A DNA stretch of 64,000 nucleotides from an uncultured Saprospiraceae bacterium (GTDB taxonomy: Bacteria; Bacteroidota; Bacteroidia; Chitinophagales; Saprospiraceae). The stretch spans positions 1 through 64,000 of the forward strand of contig CALDGQ010000078.1 of NCBI GenBank assembly GCA_937941765.1, read 5' to 3'. A program made the translations under genes and the position numbers. Positions 16,409 to 25,016 of the stretch are shown here, piece after piece (the stretch's first letter is position 1; every line of letters begins with the position of its first letter). The notes under the pieces are model-generated. The model saw only the letters and a program-made list of their open reading frames with translations, was not told where the DNA came from and searched no databases.

Positions 16409-16457
16409 GTTCCAACGGAACGACATAAACCCCCAACGAATGGAGCATCCATTCGTT
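16409..16457. repeat. Palindrome cluster with CCAACGG mini-palindrome (inverted copy)
   Basis: GTTCC-AAC-GGAAC (16409-16421) is followed after CCCCCAACG context by a perfect hairpin AACGAATGGA-GCA-TCCATTCGTT (16435-16457). Read on the minus strand, the order is hairpin, G/T-rich linker, then xxCC-GTT-GGxx, like the right half of the cluster at 5752-5828, but with different stem bases. Confidence 0.6.
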
Positions 16458-16483
16458 CAAGAGTAATCAATCAACAACAAATA

Positions 16484-17743
16484 ATGCAAAATAAATACAC
16501 CAAAGCATTCGCAAAGCAACTAGACCAACAAGATCCATTACACCAATACAGAAATGAATTCTACTTCCCACAACACAATGGAGAAGACGTAATTTATCTA
16601 TGTGGGAATTCACTAGGATTGCAACCCAAAGGTGTTGAGGCTGCACTAAAACATGAATTGGATCATTGGAAAATACACGGAGTTGAAGGACATTTCAAAG
16701 GAGAGATGCCATGGATGTATTATCATAAATTCTTGACGAAGCAATCAGCTAATTTAGTAGGAGCCAAGGAGCATGAAGTTGTTGTAATGAATACTTTAAC
16801 AACAAACTTACATTTGATGATGGTTTCTTTTTATCGCCCCTCTCCTACTCGTTACAAAATTATTATGGAAGGTGGCGCGTTTCCATCTGATCAGTATGCA
16901 ATGGAAAGTCAAGTTAGATTACAGGGTTATGATCCGGAAGATGCAATCGTTGAAATTCACCCGAGACCTGGCGAGTTTTCAATTCGTGATGAAGATATTA
17001 TTGAGAAGATCAAAGAAATTGGAGATGAACTAGCGTTGTCTATGTTCTCTGGGATTCAATATTATTCTGGACAGTTTTTCGATATGAAAAGCATTACCAA
17101 AGCAGCTCATGATGTTGGTGCATACGCCGGATTCGATTTAGCACATACTGCTGGCAATATGTTGTTGGAACTGCATGATTGGAAAGTTGATTTTGCCGTT
17201 TGGTGCAGTTACAAATATTTGAACTCAGGTCCTGGAGGTCCAAGCGGTGCTTTCGTACATGAACAGCATGGAGACAATCCGGAGTTACTTCGATTCGCAG
17301 GTTGGTGGGGGCATGATGAGGAAAATCGATTTCTAATGAAAAAAGGATTCATCCCTATGAAGGGAGCTGCAGGATGGCAATTGAGTAATGCGCAGATATT
17401 CAGTATGGCAGCTCATAAAGTTTCGTTGGATCAATTTGAGAAAGTTGGAATGAACGCATTGAGAAAGAAGAGCGAGCAGTTGACAGATTACATGTTTACG
17501 GGAATTCAAGAACTAAACAAAAGAGGTCATCAATATAATGTAATCACACCTGTTGAAAAACATCGTCGGGGTGCACAACTTTCAATATTAACCGATGCGA
17601 ATGGTAAAAAATTATTTGAACATTTGACGGCAAATGGAGTGGTTGCCGATTGGCGGGAACCAAATGTGATTCGAGTTGCTGCGGTACCGATGTATAATAG
17701 CTTTGAAGATGTTTGGAAATTTTTGGAATTGCTGAAAGGCTAG
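16484..17743 (+). CDS. kynU: Kynureninase
   Basis: This is a fold-type I PLP enzyme that splits kynurenine into anthranilate (or 3-hydroxykynurenine into 3-hydroxyanthranilate) and alanine. Recognisable signatures are LCGNSLGLQPKGV near residues 37-49, the cofactor aspartate in GFDLAHTAGN, and the PLP lysine K244 in WCSYKYLNSGPGG. The end contains VADWREPNVIRVAAVPMYNS. The 419-residue length is typical. The protein is cytoplasmic. No other kynurenine gene adjoins it; a formamidase-like cyclase is at 5889 and a 2-aminomuconate-deaminase-like RidA protein at 23182. Confidence 0.96.
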   Translation: MQNKYTKAFAKQLDQQDPLHQYRNEFYFPQHNGEDVIYLCGNSLGLQPKGVEAALKHELDHWKIHGVEGHFKGEMPWMYYHKFLTKQSANLVGAKEHEVVVMNTLTTNLHLMMVSFYRPSPTRYKIIMEGGAFPSDQYAMESQVRLQGYDPEDAIVEIHPRPGEFSIRDEDIIEKIKEIGDELALSMFSGIQYYSGQFFDMKSITKAAHDVGAYAGFDLAHTAGNMLLELHDWKVDFAVWCSYKYLNSGPGGPSGAFVHEQHGDNPELLRFAGWWGHDEENRFLMKKGFIPMKGAAGWQLSNAQIFSMAAHKVSLDQFEKVGMNALRKKSEQLTDYMFTGIQELNKRGHQYNVITPVEKHRRGAQLSILTDANGKKLFEHLTANGVVADWREPNVIRVAAVPMYNSFEDVWKFLELLKG

Positions 17744-17755
17744 TAGATCTAGTAA

Positions 17756-17787
17756 GTATTAAGTACTAATTACTTGGTACTTAATAC
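17756..17787. terminator. Hairpin between convergent genes
   Basis: GTATTAAGTAC (17756-17766) and GTACTTAATAC (17777-17787) form a perfect 11-bp stem with a 10-base loop between kynU and the convergent tonB-like gene. It is AT-rich with no long T-run, so it is a weak terminator candidate. Confidence 0.45.
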
Positions 17788-17791
17788 CAAT

Positions 17792-18529
17792 TTACTTAAC
17801 AACAAAAACCCGCTCTACAAAAACAAATTCCCCGTCCTCCTGAACCGCAGCAGAAATAATAAACTTCCCTCCAGCACGTACTTTCTTGATTACTTTCTTT
17901 AGGTCGTTATTGATGATACCATTGCTATCTGCATCGAAGAAATAATTTTTCTTTTCAAAAGCAAAATTTAAATCATCGACATTAACAAGATCTCCAAATT
18001 CATTTCGAACTAATACTTCGTAACCTGTATTTTCTTTCAACATTGTTTTCGTGACTTCGTTTCCAACAAGACTCCCCCAACTTAATTTGTATTTAGAAGA
18101 CCGATCTATTTTGTCACTTTTGAGATTGAAATTAATAGGTAAATTTAATTTTACTTTTACTTTTTCACCCTCATGAATCGCTGGTTCCCATTTCGGCATT
18201 GCTTTGATGACCGCTAACGCAACTTCTCCACATCCAGCTCCGATATCCCTCACAATTGATGGATTCACTACATTGCCGATTTCATCAATAATAAAATTCA
18301 CATAGACGGTTCCTTCGATTCTAGATTCTCTAGCAGCTTCCGGATAAGAAATGTTTTGAGAAATAAATTTTATCAAACTTTCATTGGAGCAAACTCTTCT
18401 TGCTTTCAAGGAGTCTAATGTTTCACAACCAGCAAAAAAAGGCATCGTGTCGGCTTTGGTCAACACATCATTTTGTCCAAATAAAAATAAAGGGAAAAAG
18501 ACCAGTGCAAATAAATAGAATGACTTCAT
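17792..18529 (-). CDS. TonB C-terminal domain protein
   Basis: After a signal peptide (MKSFYLFALVFFPLFLFGQ) the first half holds a TonB C-terminal domain (about residues 57-135) with the characteristic PEAARESRIEGTVYVNFIID and AIKAMPKWEPA. The second half (~110 residues) is a separate region of unknown fold containing FDADSNGIINNDLKKVI. There is no N-terminal membrane anchor or proline-rich spacer, so it is not a classical energy transducer. Such secreted TonB_C proteins are common in Bacteroidota. It lies 20 bp downstream of the TlpA-like gene, likely in one operon. Confidence 0.82.
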   Translation of the reverse strand: MKSFYLFALVFFPLFLFGQNDVLTKADTMPFFAGCETLDSLKARRVCSNESLIKFISQNISYPEAARESRIEGTVYVNFIIDEIGNVVNPSIVRDIGAGCGEVALAVIKAMPKWEPAIHEGEKVKVKLNLPINFNLKSDKIDRSSKYKLSWGSLVGNEVTKTMLKENTGYEVLVRNEFGDLVNVDDLNFAFEKKNYFFDADSNGIINNDLKKVIKKVRAGGKFIISAAVQEDGEFVFVERVFVVK

Positions 18530-18549
18530 TTTAATTAATATTAATCGGC

Positions 18550-19992
18550 TTATAAAGTCGAAAGTTGGGATAATTTATTCTGAATTTCAATTAAATCAAA
18601 CGATGGTGGTTTTTCAGCAAACCCACCATTTTTATCGATGATATAATATTGAGGTAAAATTCTGATCTGATAATCATTAGCGATTTCAGAATCTATATTT
18701 CCTTCTGCCCACAAATGGACACCACTAAATTTTTTCTGTTTCAATGTTTTTTTCCAAAGCTCCTCTTTCCTATCCAATGACACATTTACAAATACAACGT
18801 TTGGAATTTGTTTTCCGTTTTGTAACGATTGCATTTGTTGCATTTTTTTCATACACGGAGCACACCAACTTGCCCAAAAATTTAAGTACACTACTTTTCC
18901 AGCATAGTCTCTTAAATTGACTGGTGTTCCTGAGTCATTTGTCAAAGTAAAATCTGGTGCTTTCGACCCCGCCATATATTTGACAGACTTTTCATATTGA
19001 TTAATTACTTTTTGATGGAAATGATACAGTTCATTGGTCAAGACAAAATCGCGATAGCAAGAGGAGATCGGATCAATTATTTTTTCTCTCAACGCTTTGA
19101 CTAAAATATCTGATTGAACAAATCTTTTTGAACTACCTTGTAATCTATCTTTAGCAAAATTATATTGTTCGATATAGGTCTCATTTTTCACTTTGAAATT
19201 TTCCGAATGATGATTACATAAAGCAAGTAGGAATTGACGATACCAAAAATTTCCAATCGCCTCATTTTGAATTGGAACTTCTTCTAAAAAAGTAAAAAAT
19301 GTATTATCAAGTTTGTACTTGTTTTTATAAATATGTCCATACAACATTTTGTGATACGCATTTTGATACATGGCTTCTGCTTCTAAAAAATCTCGAAACC
19401 CACGTGTAATTTTTGTTGGATTATTCTTTACAGTAAAGTCAACCATGCTAAAAGTACTTGCTTTTCTGATATCGAGCTTACTCGTAAATGCCGAAGGAGG
19501 ATTGTCTTGCATGATTTTGTCCATTTTCGGATCGACGTCATACCAGTAGGTCCCTCTTCGATATTGCAACATCTTGAATCGATTGGTCTCTGTAGGATAT
19601 TCTTTGAGATAGTTGTATAGTAATTCGTTGTTTCCAGCAGCACTTCCTTTGAACCTGAAAGAATACTGAAAATTTTCTGCTTCAAAATTGATAACCAAAG
19701 TATCACCCGGTTCGACGTAAAGCGGCGCTTTGTTTCTACTATAGTCCAAATAAATCAATTGGTTTTCATTCACCTCTGCACCAAACATAAAAGAGCCATC
19801 TTCCAAAATATTGGATTTGTAAGTGTCTAGCTTCCCATTCAGATATTGCTGATTGACATGCAATTCAATTTGCTCAGTTTTATTACCAGTAATTTTACCC
19901 ATAATCAGCGTATTCGCTTGAGCCAAAATTTCTGTACTACTGAAAAGTGAAAATATTAGAATAGGGAAGAGAAAGAACCGAACAAATGTCAT
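18550..19992 (-). CDS. TlpA-type thiol-disulfide oxidoreductase
   Basis: This exported protein has a C-terminal thioredoxin fold (about residues 345-480). Its active site is WASWCAPCMKKM, and the typical insertion VNLRDYAGKVVYLNFWA comes just before it. The N-terminus from the ATG at 19992 is a signal peptide (MTFVRFFLFPILIFSLF). The ~320 residues between contain a small beta domain (DUF4369-like, MGKITGNKTEQIELHV) and a helical region found in large Bacteroidota TlpA proteins. It is likely to reduce or isomerise disulfides in the periplasm. A longer start at 20040 would bury the signal peptide. The TonB-domain gene follows after 20 bp. Confidence 0.88.
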   Translation of the reverse strand: MTFVRFFLFPILIFSLFSSTEILAQANTLIMGKITGNKTEQIELHVNQQYLNGKLDTYKSNILEDGSFMFGAEVNENQLIYLDYSRNKAPLYVEPGDTLVINFEAENFQYSFRFKGSAAGNNELLYNYLKEYPTETNRFKMLQYRRGTYWYDVDPKMDKIMQDNPPSAFTSKLDIRKASTFSMVDFTVKNNPTKITRGFRDFLEAEAMYQNAYHKMLYGHIYKNKYKLDNTFFTFLEEVPIQNEAIGNFWYRQFLLALCNHHSENFKVKNETYIEQYNFAKDRLQGSSKRFVQSDILVKALREKIIDPISSCYRDFVLTNELYHFHQKVINQYEKSVKYMAGSKAPDFTLTNDSGTPVNLRDYAGKVVYLNFWASWCAPCMKKMQQMQSLQNGKQIPNVVFVNVSLDRKEELWKKTLKQKKFSGVHLWAEGNIDSEIANDYQIRILPQYYIIDKNGGFAEKPPSFDLIEIQNKLSQLSTL

Positions 19993-20482
19993 CGATTTTT
20001 GGATATAAGTGTGATTAAAATGTTGAAGAATCGCCTCCAATAATAAAAAACGAATTTAAGTTAATTGGCGTTCGTAGTAGCGGTTGATTTAAGAAATATT
20101 TATCAAATACGCTCTAATAAGATGTAAATATATAATATGATTTATTTTATTATGTATAATTCCTTTTTACTTTAACAATTGTAAATCCAACAACAATTTT
20201 GTCTAATGAATTAATAATCAATTAATTAAAGCATATCGATGGTTAATTGAAAATAACATCAACCATATTTTGTATTTTTTATATGGATTAAAAAGTCCTA
20301 ATTTTAAAATGTATTCGCCAAATACAATTAACAACAAATTATTTAATCGATCTCTAATTCGGTTTTCCCAACATCCCGCATATCGATTTAGCTTATTAAT
20401 ATCTGAAATAATGCCGCACAACATAGTTGTAGTTGGTTAGGTGTACCCATGAATCATATCAATTCTAATTAAAATAAATTTC
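19993..20482. other. Divergent intergenic region, no gene seen
   Basis: This 490-bp, very AT-rich stretch separates the TlpA gene from the dockerin/cohesin pair. I find no coding sequence, hairpin or clear promoter box. It must hold promoters for both directions. Confidence 0.4.
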
Positions 20483-21745
20483 ATGAAGCAATTTGTACTT
20501 ATATTGTTAGGTTTATTTATAAATGACGTCGCATATTCACAATATACATTGACTGGAACTGTCAAAACAGATAATGATACTCCAATTCCTGGAGTTTTGA
20601 TGGATGATACTCCTATCCTTTATACTGATGTTTTTGGAAATTATATGATTGATAATTTAGAAACAGGTTTTCATTTTCTTCATCCTGCTAAAAACACGGA
20701 GCCTTTAAATGGAGTCACCGTTTGTGATATTGTCAAAGTACAACGACACATTTTGGGAATTGAATTATTAGATTCTCCCTACAAAATAATTGCTGCGGAC
20801 CTGAATGATTCTTATGGTATAACTGCTTTTGATATGATATTAATGCAACAAGCAATTTTAGGAATCAATACGTCTTTTTTTCCAGAGACTTGGCAGTTTT
20901 ATAATTCGGATTTATCCTTTTTAAATGTTAACAATCCTACTTCATGGGACGACTTGGAAAATGAAGATTTTGGGATCGATATTTTTGAGGATAGTGTAAA
21001 AGATATTATTGGTGTCAAGAAGGGAGATGTGAACAATTCAGTACTTGCGGTTCCTAATTTCGTCCTACCAAATACAGATAATTTATTTTTTAAAATGGAT
21101 GAAGGGGTAGTGGAACCGCAAAATGACTTTGTCGTCAATTTCAATGCAGATGGATTCAATGAAGTATTTGGTTTTCAATTTACGTTGGAATACGACAACT
21201 CGAAAATGGAATTTGTTGGAATGGATAGTGACATCTTGATTAATGGTTTTCAGTCCAACTTTTTTCAAATTGCTCAAGATGCGGTGACAGTAGCTTGGAT
21301 CAATAACAGTGATCAGCCATTTACTTTTGAGGATGGCGTTCCCGTTTTTCGCGCAACTTTCAATATTTTGGAAGAGACAGATTTGAGCCAATCTTTGGAA
21401 ATGAATTCCGACTATACACCGATCGCAAGTATGGATGCAAATGGTTGTTACGGGGAAGCTGAAAATGTAATTCCAACAGATATCATCGACAACAGGTTGC
21501 TTACTAATATTACCATCTCTCCAAATCCAATGTTAGACGAATTTTTAATTGACATCCAACTAGATAAAGTGAGTGATGTTCATCTTGAACTGCATAATTT
21601 GATTGGACAATCAATTTTTAATAAAAAACTTAATGAAAAAATGATCTTAGAAACGGTCAATTTGAATGCATATCCAGCAGGCATTTATTTGCTCAATATT
21701 GAAGTAGCAGGGAAAACTACAACACAACGAATTATTAAATTATAA
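20483..21745 (+). CDS. T9SS-secreted dockerin + cohesin protein, copy 1
   Basis: The order of parts is: signal peptide (1-19), a carboxypeptidase-regulatory-like beta domain (YTLTGTVKTDNDTPIPG), a type I dockerin-like pair of calcium loops (ILGIELLDSPYKIIAADLN and later AADLNDSYGITAFDMI, with a second helix LMQQAILGI), a cohesin-like beta sandwich (~residues 205-320, FGFQFTLEYDNSKMEFVG), and a T9SS type A sorting domain (ISPNPMLDEFLIDI ... GIYLLNIEVAGKTTTQRIIKL). The protein is thus exported and probably anchored at the surface. Dockerin and cohesin in one chain suggests self-assembly or intramolecular docking. A paralogue follows 31 bp downstream. Confidence 0.82.
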   Translation: MKQFVLILLGLFINDVAYSQYTLTGTVKTDNDTPIPGVLMDDTPILYTDVFGNYMIDNLETGFHFLHPAKNTEPLNGVTVCDIVKVQRHILGIELLDSPYKIIAADLNDSYGITAFDMILMQQAILGINTSFFPETWQFYNSDLSFLNVNNPTSWDDLENEDFGIDIFEDSVKDIIGVKKGDVNNSVLAVPNFVLPNTDNLFFKMDEGVVEPQNDFVVNFNADGFNEVFGFQFTLEYDNSKMEFVGMDSDILINGFQSNFFQIAQDAVTVAWINNSDQPFTFEDGVPVFRATFNILEETDLSQSLEMNSDYTPIASMDANGCYGEAENVIPTDIIDNRLLTNITISPNPMLDEFLIDIQLDKVSDVHLELHNLIGQSIFNKKLNEKMILETVNLNAYPAGIYLLNIEVAGKTTTQRIIKL

Positions 21746-21776
21746 TCAACATTTTATAACAAAACAATAACAAACC

Positions 21777-23045
21777 ATGAAGTATCTCTTACTTTCTATT
21801 GCATTTATTGCAATTTCCACTTTCCAACTATTTGGACAAACCTCAATTTCTGGAGTGATTCAAACTGAAACCGCAGTACCCATTCACAATGTAGAAGTAA
21901 TGGCTGGTTCTATAACTGCAAACACCGATATTTTTGGTAATTATTTAATTGAAAATCCTGAATTACCTACTGTTGTTTTACCTACAAAAAATGATGGACC
22001 TACGAATGGTGTCAATGTTTGTGATTTGCTTGCTATGCGGAATCACATTGTTGGTGCGGTTCTTTTGGATTCACCGTACAAAATTATTGCCGCAGATATT
22101 AATAGTTCAAATTCAGTAACAACGTTAGATTTAGTTAAAATTACAAGAATCTTGTTAGGAATAGATGAAAGTTTTACTCCAAATGAAAGTTGGTTATTTG
22201 TAGATCCAAATTTCGTTTTTCCAAACCCTACCAATCCTTTTGAAGCGTCATATCCTGGCTTCGTGGTCATTAATCAAGAAGGTCAATATGAAATGGATTT
22301 TGTCGGAATCAAAGTTGGTGATGTCAATAATTCAGCGCTTGGTTCTTATCCAAGTACAGAAGTCCCAGACTCAGATGTTTTGTTTTTTGAGATTCCTAAT
22401 GAGGTTGTTGCACCACAAGATGAATACATTGTTGAGTTTACAGCAAAAGATTTTATTGAAGTATTTGGTTTTCAATTTACACTCAGTTACGATCCAGCAA
22501 AAATGGAGTTCATAGAAATAGGTGAAGTGACAATTGCTAATGGAATTTCTGAAGTTTTCAACAGTAATCTAGTCAGCCCTGGCATCTTGCCTGTATTGTG
22601 GGTAAATGATGTGGCCCATACTATTCCTGATGGAGATGTTGTTTTTACTGCAAAATTTAAAATTTTAGAAAACACTAATTTGGAAGAATCCTTGATGTTT
22701 ACTAGCGATTATATACAAATTGTTAGTACCAATTCTCAAGGTTGTTTTGGTGAGGTAGGTTCTCCTCCTTTTACAACGTCTACCAATGATCTCTCATCCG
22801 TTTCAAGTATCGAAATTTTTCCAAATCCAACCAATGGACAATTTGATTTCGGAATGGAGTTGAACAATTCTAATAAAGTAGAAATGGAAATATTTAATGT
22901 AATTGGTAAACGAATTTTTGTAAAACAATATAATGGCAACCTCATCAATGATCAAATCGATATTGAAAAATATCCAAGTGGCATTTACTTTTTATCTGTA
23001 CATATTGATGGAGAAACTATTACTAAGCGAATTGTGAAATCTTAA
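21777..23045 (+). CDS. T9SS-secreted dockerin + cohesin protein, copy 2
   Basis: The domain order is the same as in the gene upstream: signal peptide, regulatory-like beta domain (TSISGVIQTETAVPIHN), dockerin-like repeats (NHIVGAVLLDSPYKIIAADIN, LDLVKITRILLGID), cohesin-like domain (FGFQFTLSYDPAKMEFIE), and T9SS sorting domain (IFPNPTNGQFDFGM ... GETITKRIVKS). The two proteins share whole blocks (for example LDSPYKIIAAD and EVFGFQFTL) but are diverged elsewhere, so the tandem duplication is old. They are very likely cotranscribed and may interact through their dockerin and cohesin parts. A hairpin terminator follows. Confidence 0.82.
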   Translation: MKYLLLSIAFIAISTFQLFGQTSISGVIQTETAVPIHNVEVMAGSITANTDIFGNYLIENPELPTVVLPTKNDGPTNGVNVCDLLAMRNHIVGAVLLDSPYKIIAADINSSNSVTTLDLVKITRILLGIDESFTPNESWLFVDPNFVFPNPTNPFEASYPGFVVINQEGQYEMDFVGIKVGDVNNSALGSYPSTEVPDSDVLFFEIPNEVVAPQDEYIVEFTAKDFIEVFGFQFTLSYDPAKMEFIEIGEVTIANGISEVFNSNLVSPGILPVLWVNDVAHTIPDGDVVFTAKFKILENTNLEESLMFTSDYIQIVSTNSQGCFGEVGSPPFTTSTNDLSSVSSIEIFPNPTNGQFDFGMELNNSNKVEMEIFNVIGKRIFVKQYNGNLINDQIDIEKYPSGIYFLSVHIDGETITKRIVKS

Positions 23046-23100
23046 AAGTGATCAAAGTTATTATTCAAAATATAGTTTAGTTAGCATGTATCAATCCCTG

Positions 23101-23136
23101 AAAGGTCTGTCAATTCATTTTTGATGGGCCTTTTTT
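23101..23136 (+). terminator. Terminator of the dockerin/cohesin operon
   Basis: AAAGGTCTGTCAA (23101-23113) pairs with TTGATGGGCCTTT (23121-23133), allowing G-U pairs and a mismatch, followed by a run of T. It lies 55 bp past the stop of copy 2. Confidence 0.75.
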
Positions 23137-23181
23137 AATTACCTCATGGTATTTGATTAGCTTGCAAAAAAAATATACAAA

Positions 23182-23607
23182 ATGGCAAAGTCAAAAAAAA
23201 TAAATGCTAAAAAAGCACCCAAAGCAGTCGGCTTGTATCCACATGCTAGAAAAGTTGGTAACCTTCTTTTTCTATCTGGTATCGGTCCTAGAGATCCTAA
23301 AACAAATGGCGTTCCAGGCACCAAATTTTCGAAAGGAGGCAACTATACCGCTTTTGATTTTGAGAAACAATGTCGTGCCGTTTTTGACAATGTAAAAATC
23401 GTGTTAGAAGCTTCTGGTGCTAGTTGGGATTCATTGGTGGATGTGACGGTTTTCTTGACAGATATGAAACGTGATTTTGCAACGTATAATAAAGTATATG
23501 CAGAATATTTTAAATCAAATCAGCCTTGTAGAACTACTGTTGGAATTGACTCTTTGCCGACACCGATTTGTATTGAGTTGAAGTGTATTGCCACGGTTGA
23601 CGATTAA
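23182..23607 (+). CDS. RidA-family protein, 2-aminomuconate-deaminase-like
   Basis: This is a small trimeric YjgF/RidA-fold protein of 141 residues, cytoplasmic. The N-terminal motif KAPKAVGLYPHARKVGNLLF followed by LSGIGPRDP resembles 2-aminomuconate deaminase (AmnD/NbaF), the RidA branch that acts late in the kynurenine/2-aminophenol route, more than the archetypal imine deaminase. The catalytic-site arginine is present in CRTTVGIDSLPTP. The basic N-terminal tail (MAKSKKINAKK) is an addition. Kynureninase is encoded 5 kb upstream. The substrate is inferred; RidA proteins are easily misassigned. Confidence 0.78.
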   Translation: MAKSKKINAKKAPKAVGLYPHARKVGNLLFLSGIGPRDPKTNGVPGTKFSKGGNYTAFDFEKQCRAVFDNVKIVLEASGASWDSLVDVTVFLTDMKRDFATYNKVYAEYFKSNQPCRTTVGIDSLPTPICIELKCIATVDD

Positions 23608-23671
23608 CGACTAACGGTGAACGGGAATACGTGAGCTCGCGAGAACTACGTATACACTCGTGAGCTCAAGT

Positions 23672-23893
23672 CAGACTGTGCGAAAACGAAATTGAACCGC
23701 AAAATATCGAACAAGCCTGCCTGACTGCCGTCAAAGCAGACAGGGAACCGCAGAATGTAGAAGTTGAGTACGCGAGTATACACGTATATTAACGAATTTC
23801 ATGCTTAATTGGACACGTACTCTACTTCACATTCGACATTCTGCGGTTGGATATTCTGCGGTTCAGTTTCCGAAAGCATATTCGCACAGTCTG
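23672..23893. mobile_element. TIR element with a different, longer interior (copy 3)
   Basis: The ends CAGACTGTGCGAAAA and TTCGCACAGTCTG match the 119-bp elements, but the 222-bp interior is unrelated. It is built as a nested inverted repeat: TTGAACCGCAAAATATC pairs with GATATTCTGCGGTTC, and AACCGCAGAATGT with ACATTCTGCGGTT. A GC-rich GCCTGCCTGACTGCCG segment sits inside the left arm. No gene is present. The flanking 4-mers (AAGT, GCGT) do not match, so no target duplication survives. Confidence 0.68.
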
Positions 23894-23899
23894 GCGTAC

Positions 23900-23979
23900 T
23901 TCCCGCGTTTCACCCTTCCTTTTCAAGGAAGGACGTCCGACTTTGTCGGTACAGGATGCCTGTCTGTCGACGAGACAGG
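23900..23979. repeat. Hairpin module, copy 2 (inverted relative to copy 1)
   Basis: Hairpins in order are CCTTCC-TTTTCAA-GGAAGG (23914-23932), then GGACGTCC, CCGAC-TTT-GTCGG (23937-23949), and CCTGTCT-N7-AGACAGG (23959-23979). The first parts are the reverse complement of the module at 1598-1661, with the CCGAC/GTCGG stem replacing CCAGC/GCTGG. A 22-bp stretch spanning 23907-23928 recurs exactly at 25090-25111. Confidence 0.6.
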
Positions 23980-24029
23980 GATCCCAGGTAAGGTCGTCCT
24001 TATACTTAAATTTAAAAGCATAACTAATA

Positions 24030-25001
24030 ATGATAATAGTCACAGGAGCATTAGGATTCATCGGTAGCTGTCTAGTCGCCGAATTAGGAGAAAAAGGACA
24101 TAAACGTATTTGTGTTGTTGATGATTTTTATAAGGATTACAAAAATGCCAATCTGGATAATAAGCCATTTATCATAGGTGATTGGGTCCATCGTGATATT
24201 TTCATTCAATGGTTTAAGAACAATTATGCAGCAGTTGATTTTGTTTATCATTTAGGGGCAAGAACTGATACAGCAGAAAAAAGTAAATCCATATTTAAAG
24301 AACTTAATTTAGAATACTCTAAAGAAATATGGAAAATTTGCACGCAACATCAGATTCCGATGGTGTATGCCTCTAGTGCCGCGACTTATGGTGATGGAAA
24401 AAATGGGTACAACGATTCTCATAGTGTGGTCAACAAATTGAAACCATTAAATGCTTATGGAGATTCTAAGAATGATTTTGATAAATGGGTTTTAAAGCAA
24501 AAAACAACACCTCCATTTTGGGCAGGACTGAAGTTTTTTAATGTCTACGGTCCAAATGAATATCACAAAAAGAGAATGGCTTCTGTGATCTTTCACGCGT
24601 TCAATCAGATTAAAGCGACGGGCGAAATGAAGTTGTTTCGTTCGCATAAAAAAGGAGTAAAGGATGGTCACCAACAACGTGATTTCATCTATGTAATGGA
24701 TGTGGTGAATGTCTGCCACCATTTCCTTAAACATCAAAAAACATCTGGCCTCTTCAATCTTGGAACAGGAAAAGCACGTACTTTCCTTGACTTAGTCAAT
24801 GCGACTTTTAAAGCAATGGGTAAGAAACCTAATATTTCTTATATCGATACACCAAAAGATATTCGTAAAAATTATCAGTATTTCACTGAAGCAAAAATGA
24901 CGAAGCTTAAAAAGGCTGGTTATAAAACAAAGTTTACTTCTTTGGAAGATGGGGTGAAGGATTATGTAAAGAAATATTTGGAGAAAGGGACGGTGTATTA
25001 G
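24030..25001 (+). CDS. hldD: ADP-L-glycero-D-manno-heptose 6-epimerase
   Basis: This is a short-chain-dehydrogenase-fold epimerase that makes the heptose used in lipopolysaccharide inner core. The NAD(P) motif is TGALGFIGS (GxxGxxG) at residues 5-13. The catalytic Ser region is YASSAATYGDG, and the YxxxK is in AYGDSKNDFDKW. FFNVYGPNEYHKKRMASV and QQRDFIYVMDVV are family signatures. The 323-residue length is typical. No other heptose gene adjoins it. Repeat clusters flank it on both sides (23608-24005 and 25017-25156), so the gene sits as a single-gene island. Confidence 0.93.
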   Translation: MIIVTGALGFIGSCLVAELGEKGHKRICVVDDFYKDYKNANLDNKPFIIGDWVHRDIFIQWFKNNYAAVDFVYHLGARTDTAEKSKSIFKELNLEYSKEIWKICTQHQIPMVYASSAATYGDGKNGYNDSHSVVNKLKPLNAYGDSKNDFDKWVLKQKTTPPFWAGLKFFNVYGPNEYHKKRMASVIFHAFNQIKATGEMKLFRSHKKGVKDGHQQRDFIYVMDVVNVCHHFLKHQKTSGLFNLGTGKARTFLDLVNATFKAMGKKPNISYIDTPKDIRKNYQYFTEAKMTKLKKAGYKTKFTSLEDGVKDYVKKYLEKGTVY

Positions 25002-25016
25002 AATCTTGTTTCGTGA

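Noticed and set aside
20483..23045. A cellulosome locus
   Set aside because: Dockerin and cohesin parts are in the same chains and there is no carbohydrate-active enzyme nearby.
23801..24067. Overlapping frames of 60-88 codons between RidA and hldD
   Set aside because: They lie wholly in inverted repeats and have no codon bias or start context.
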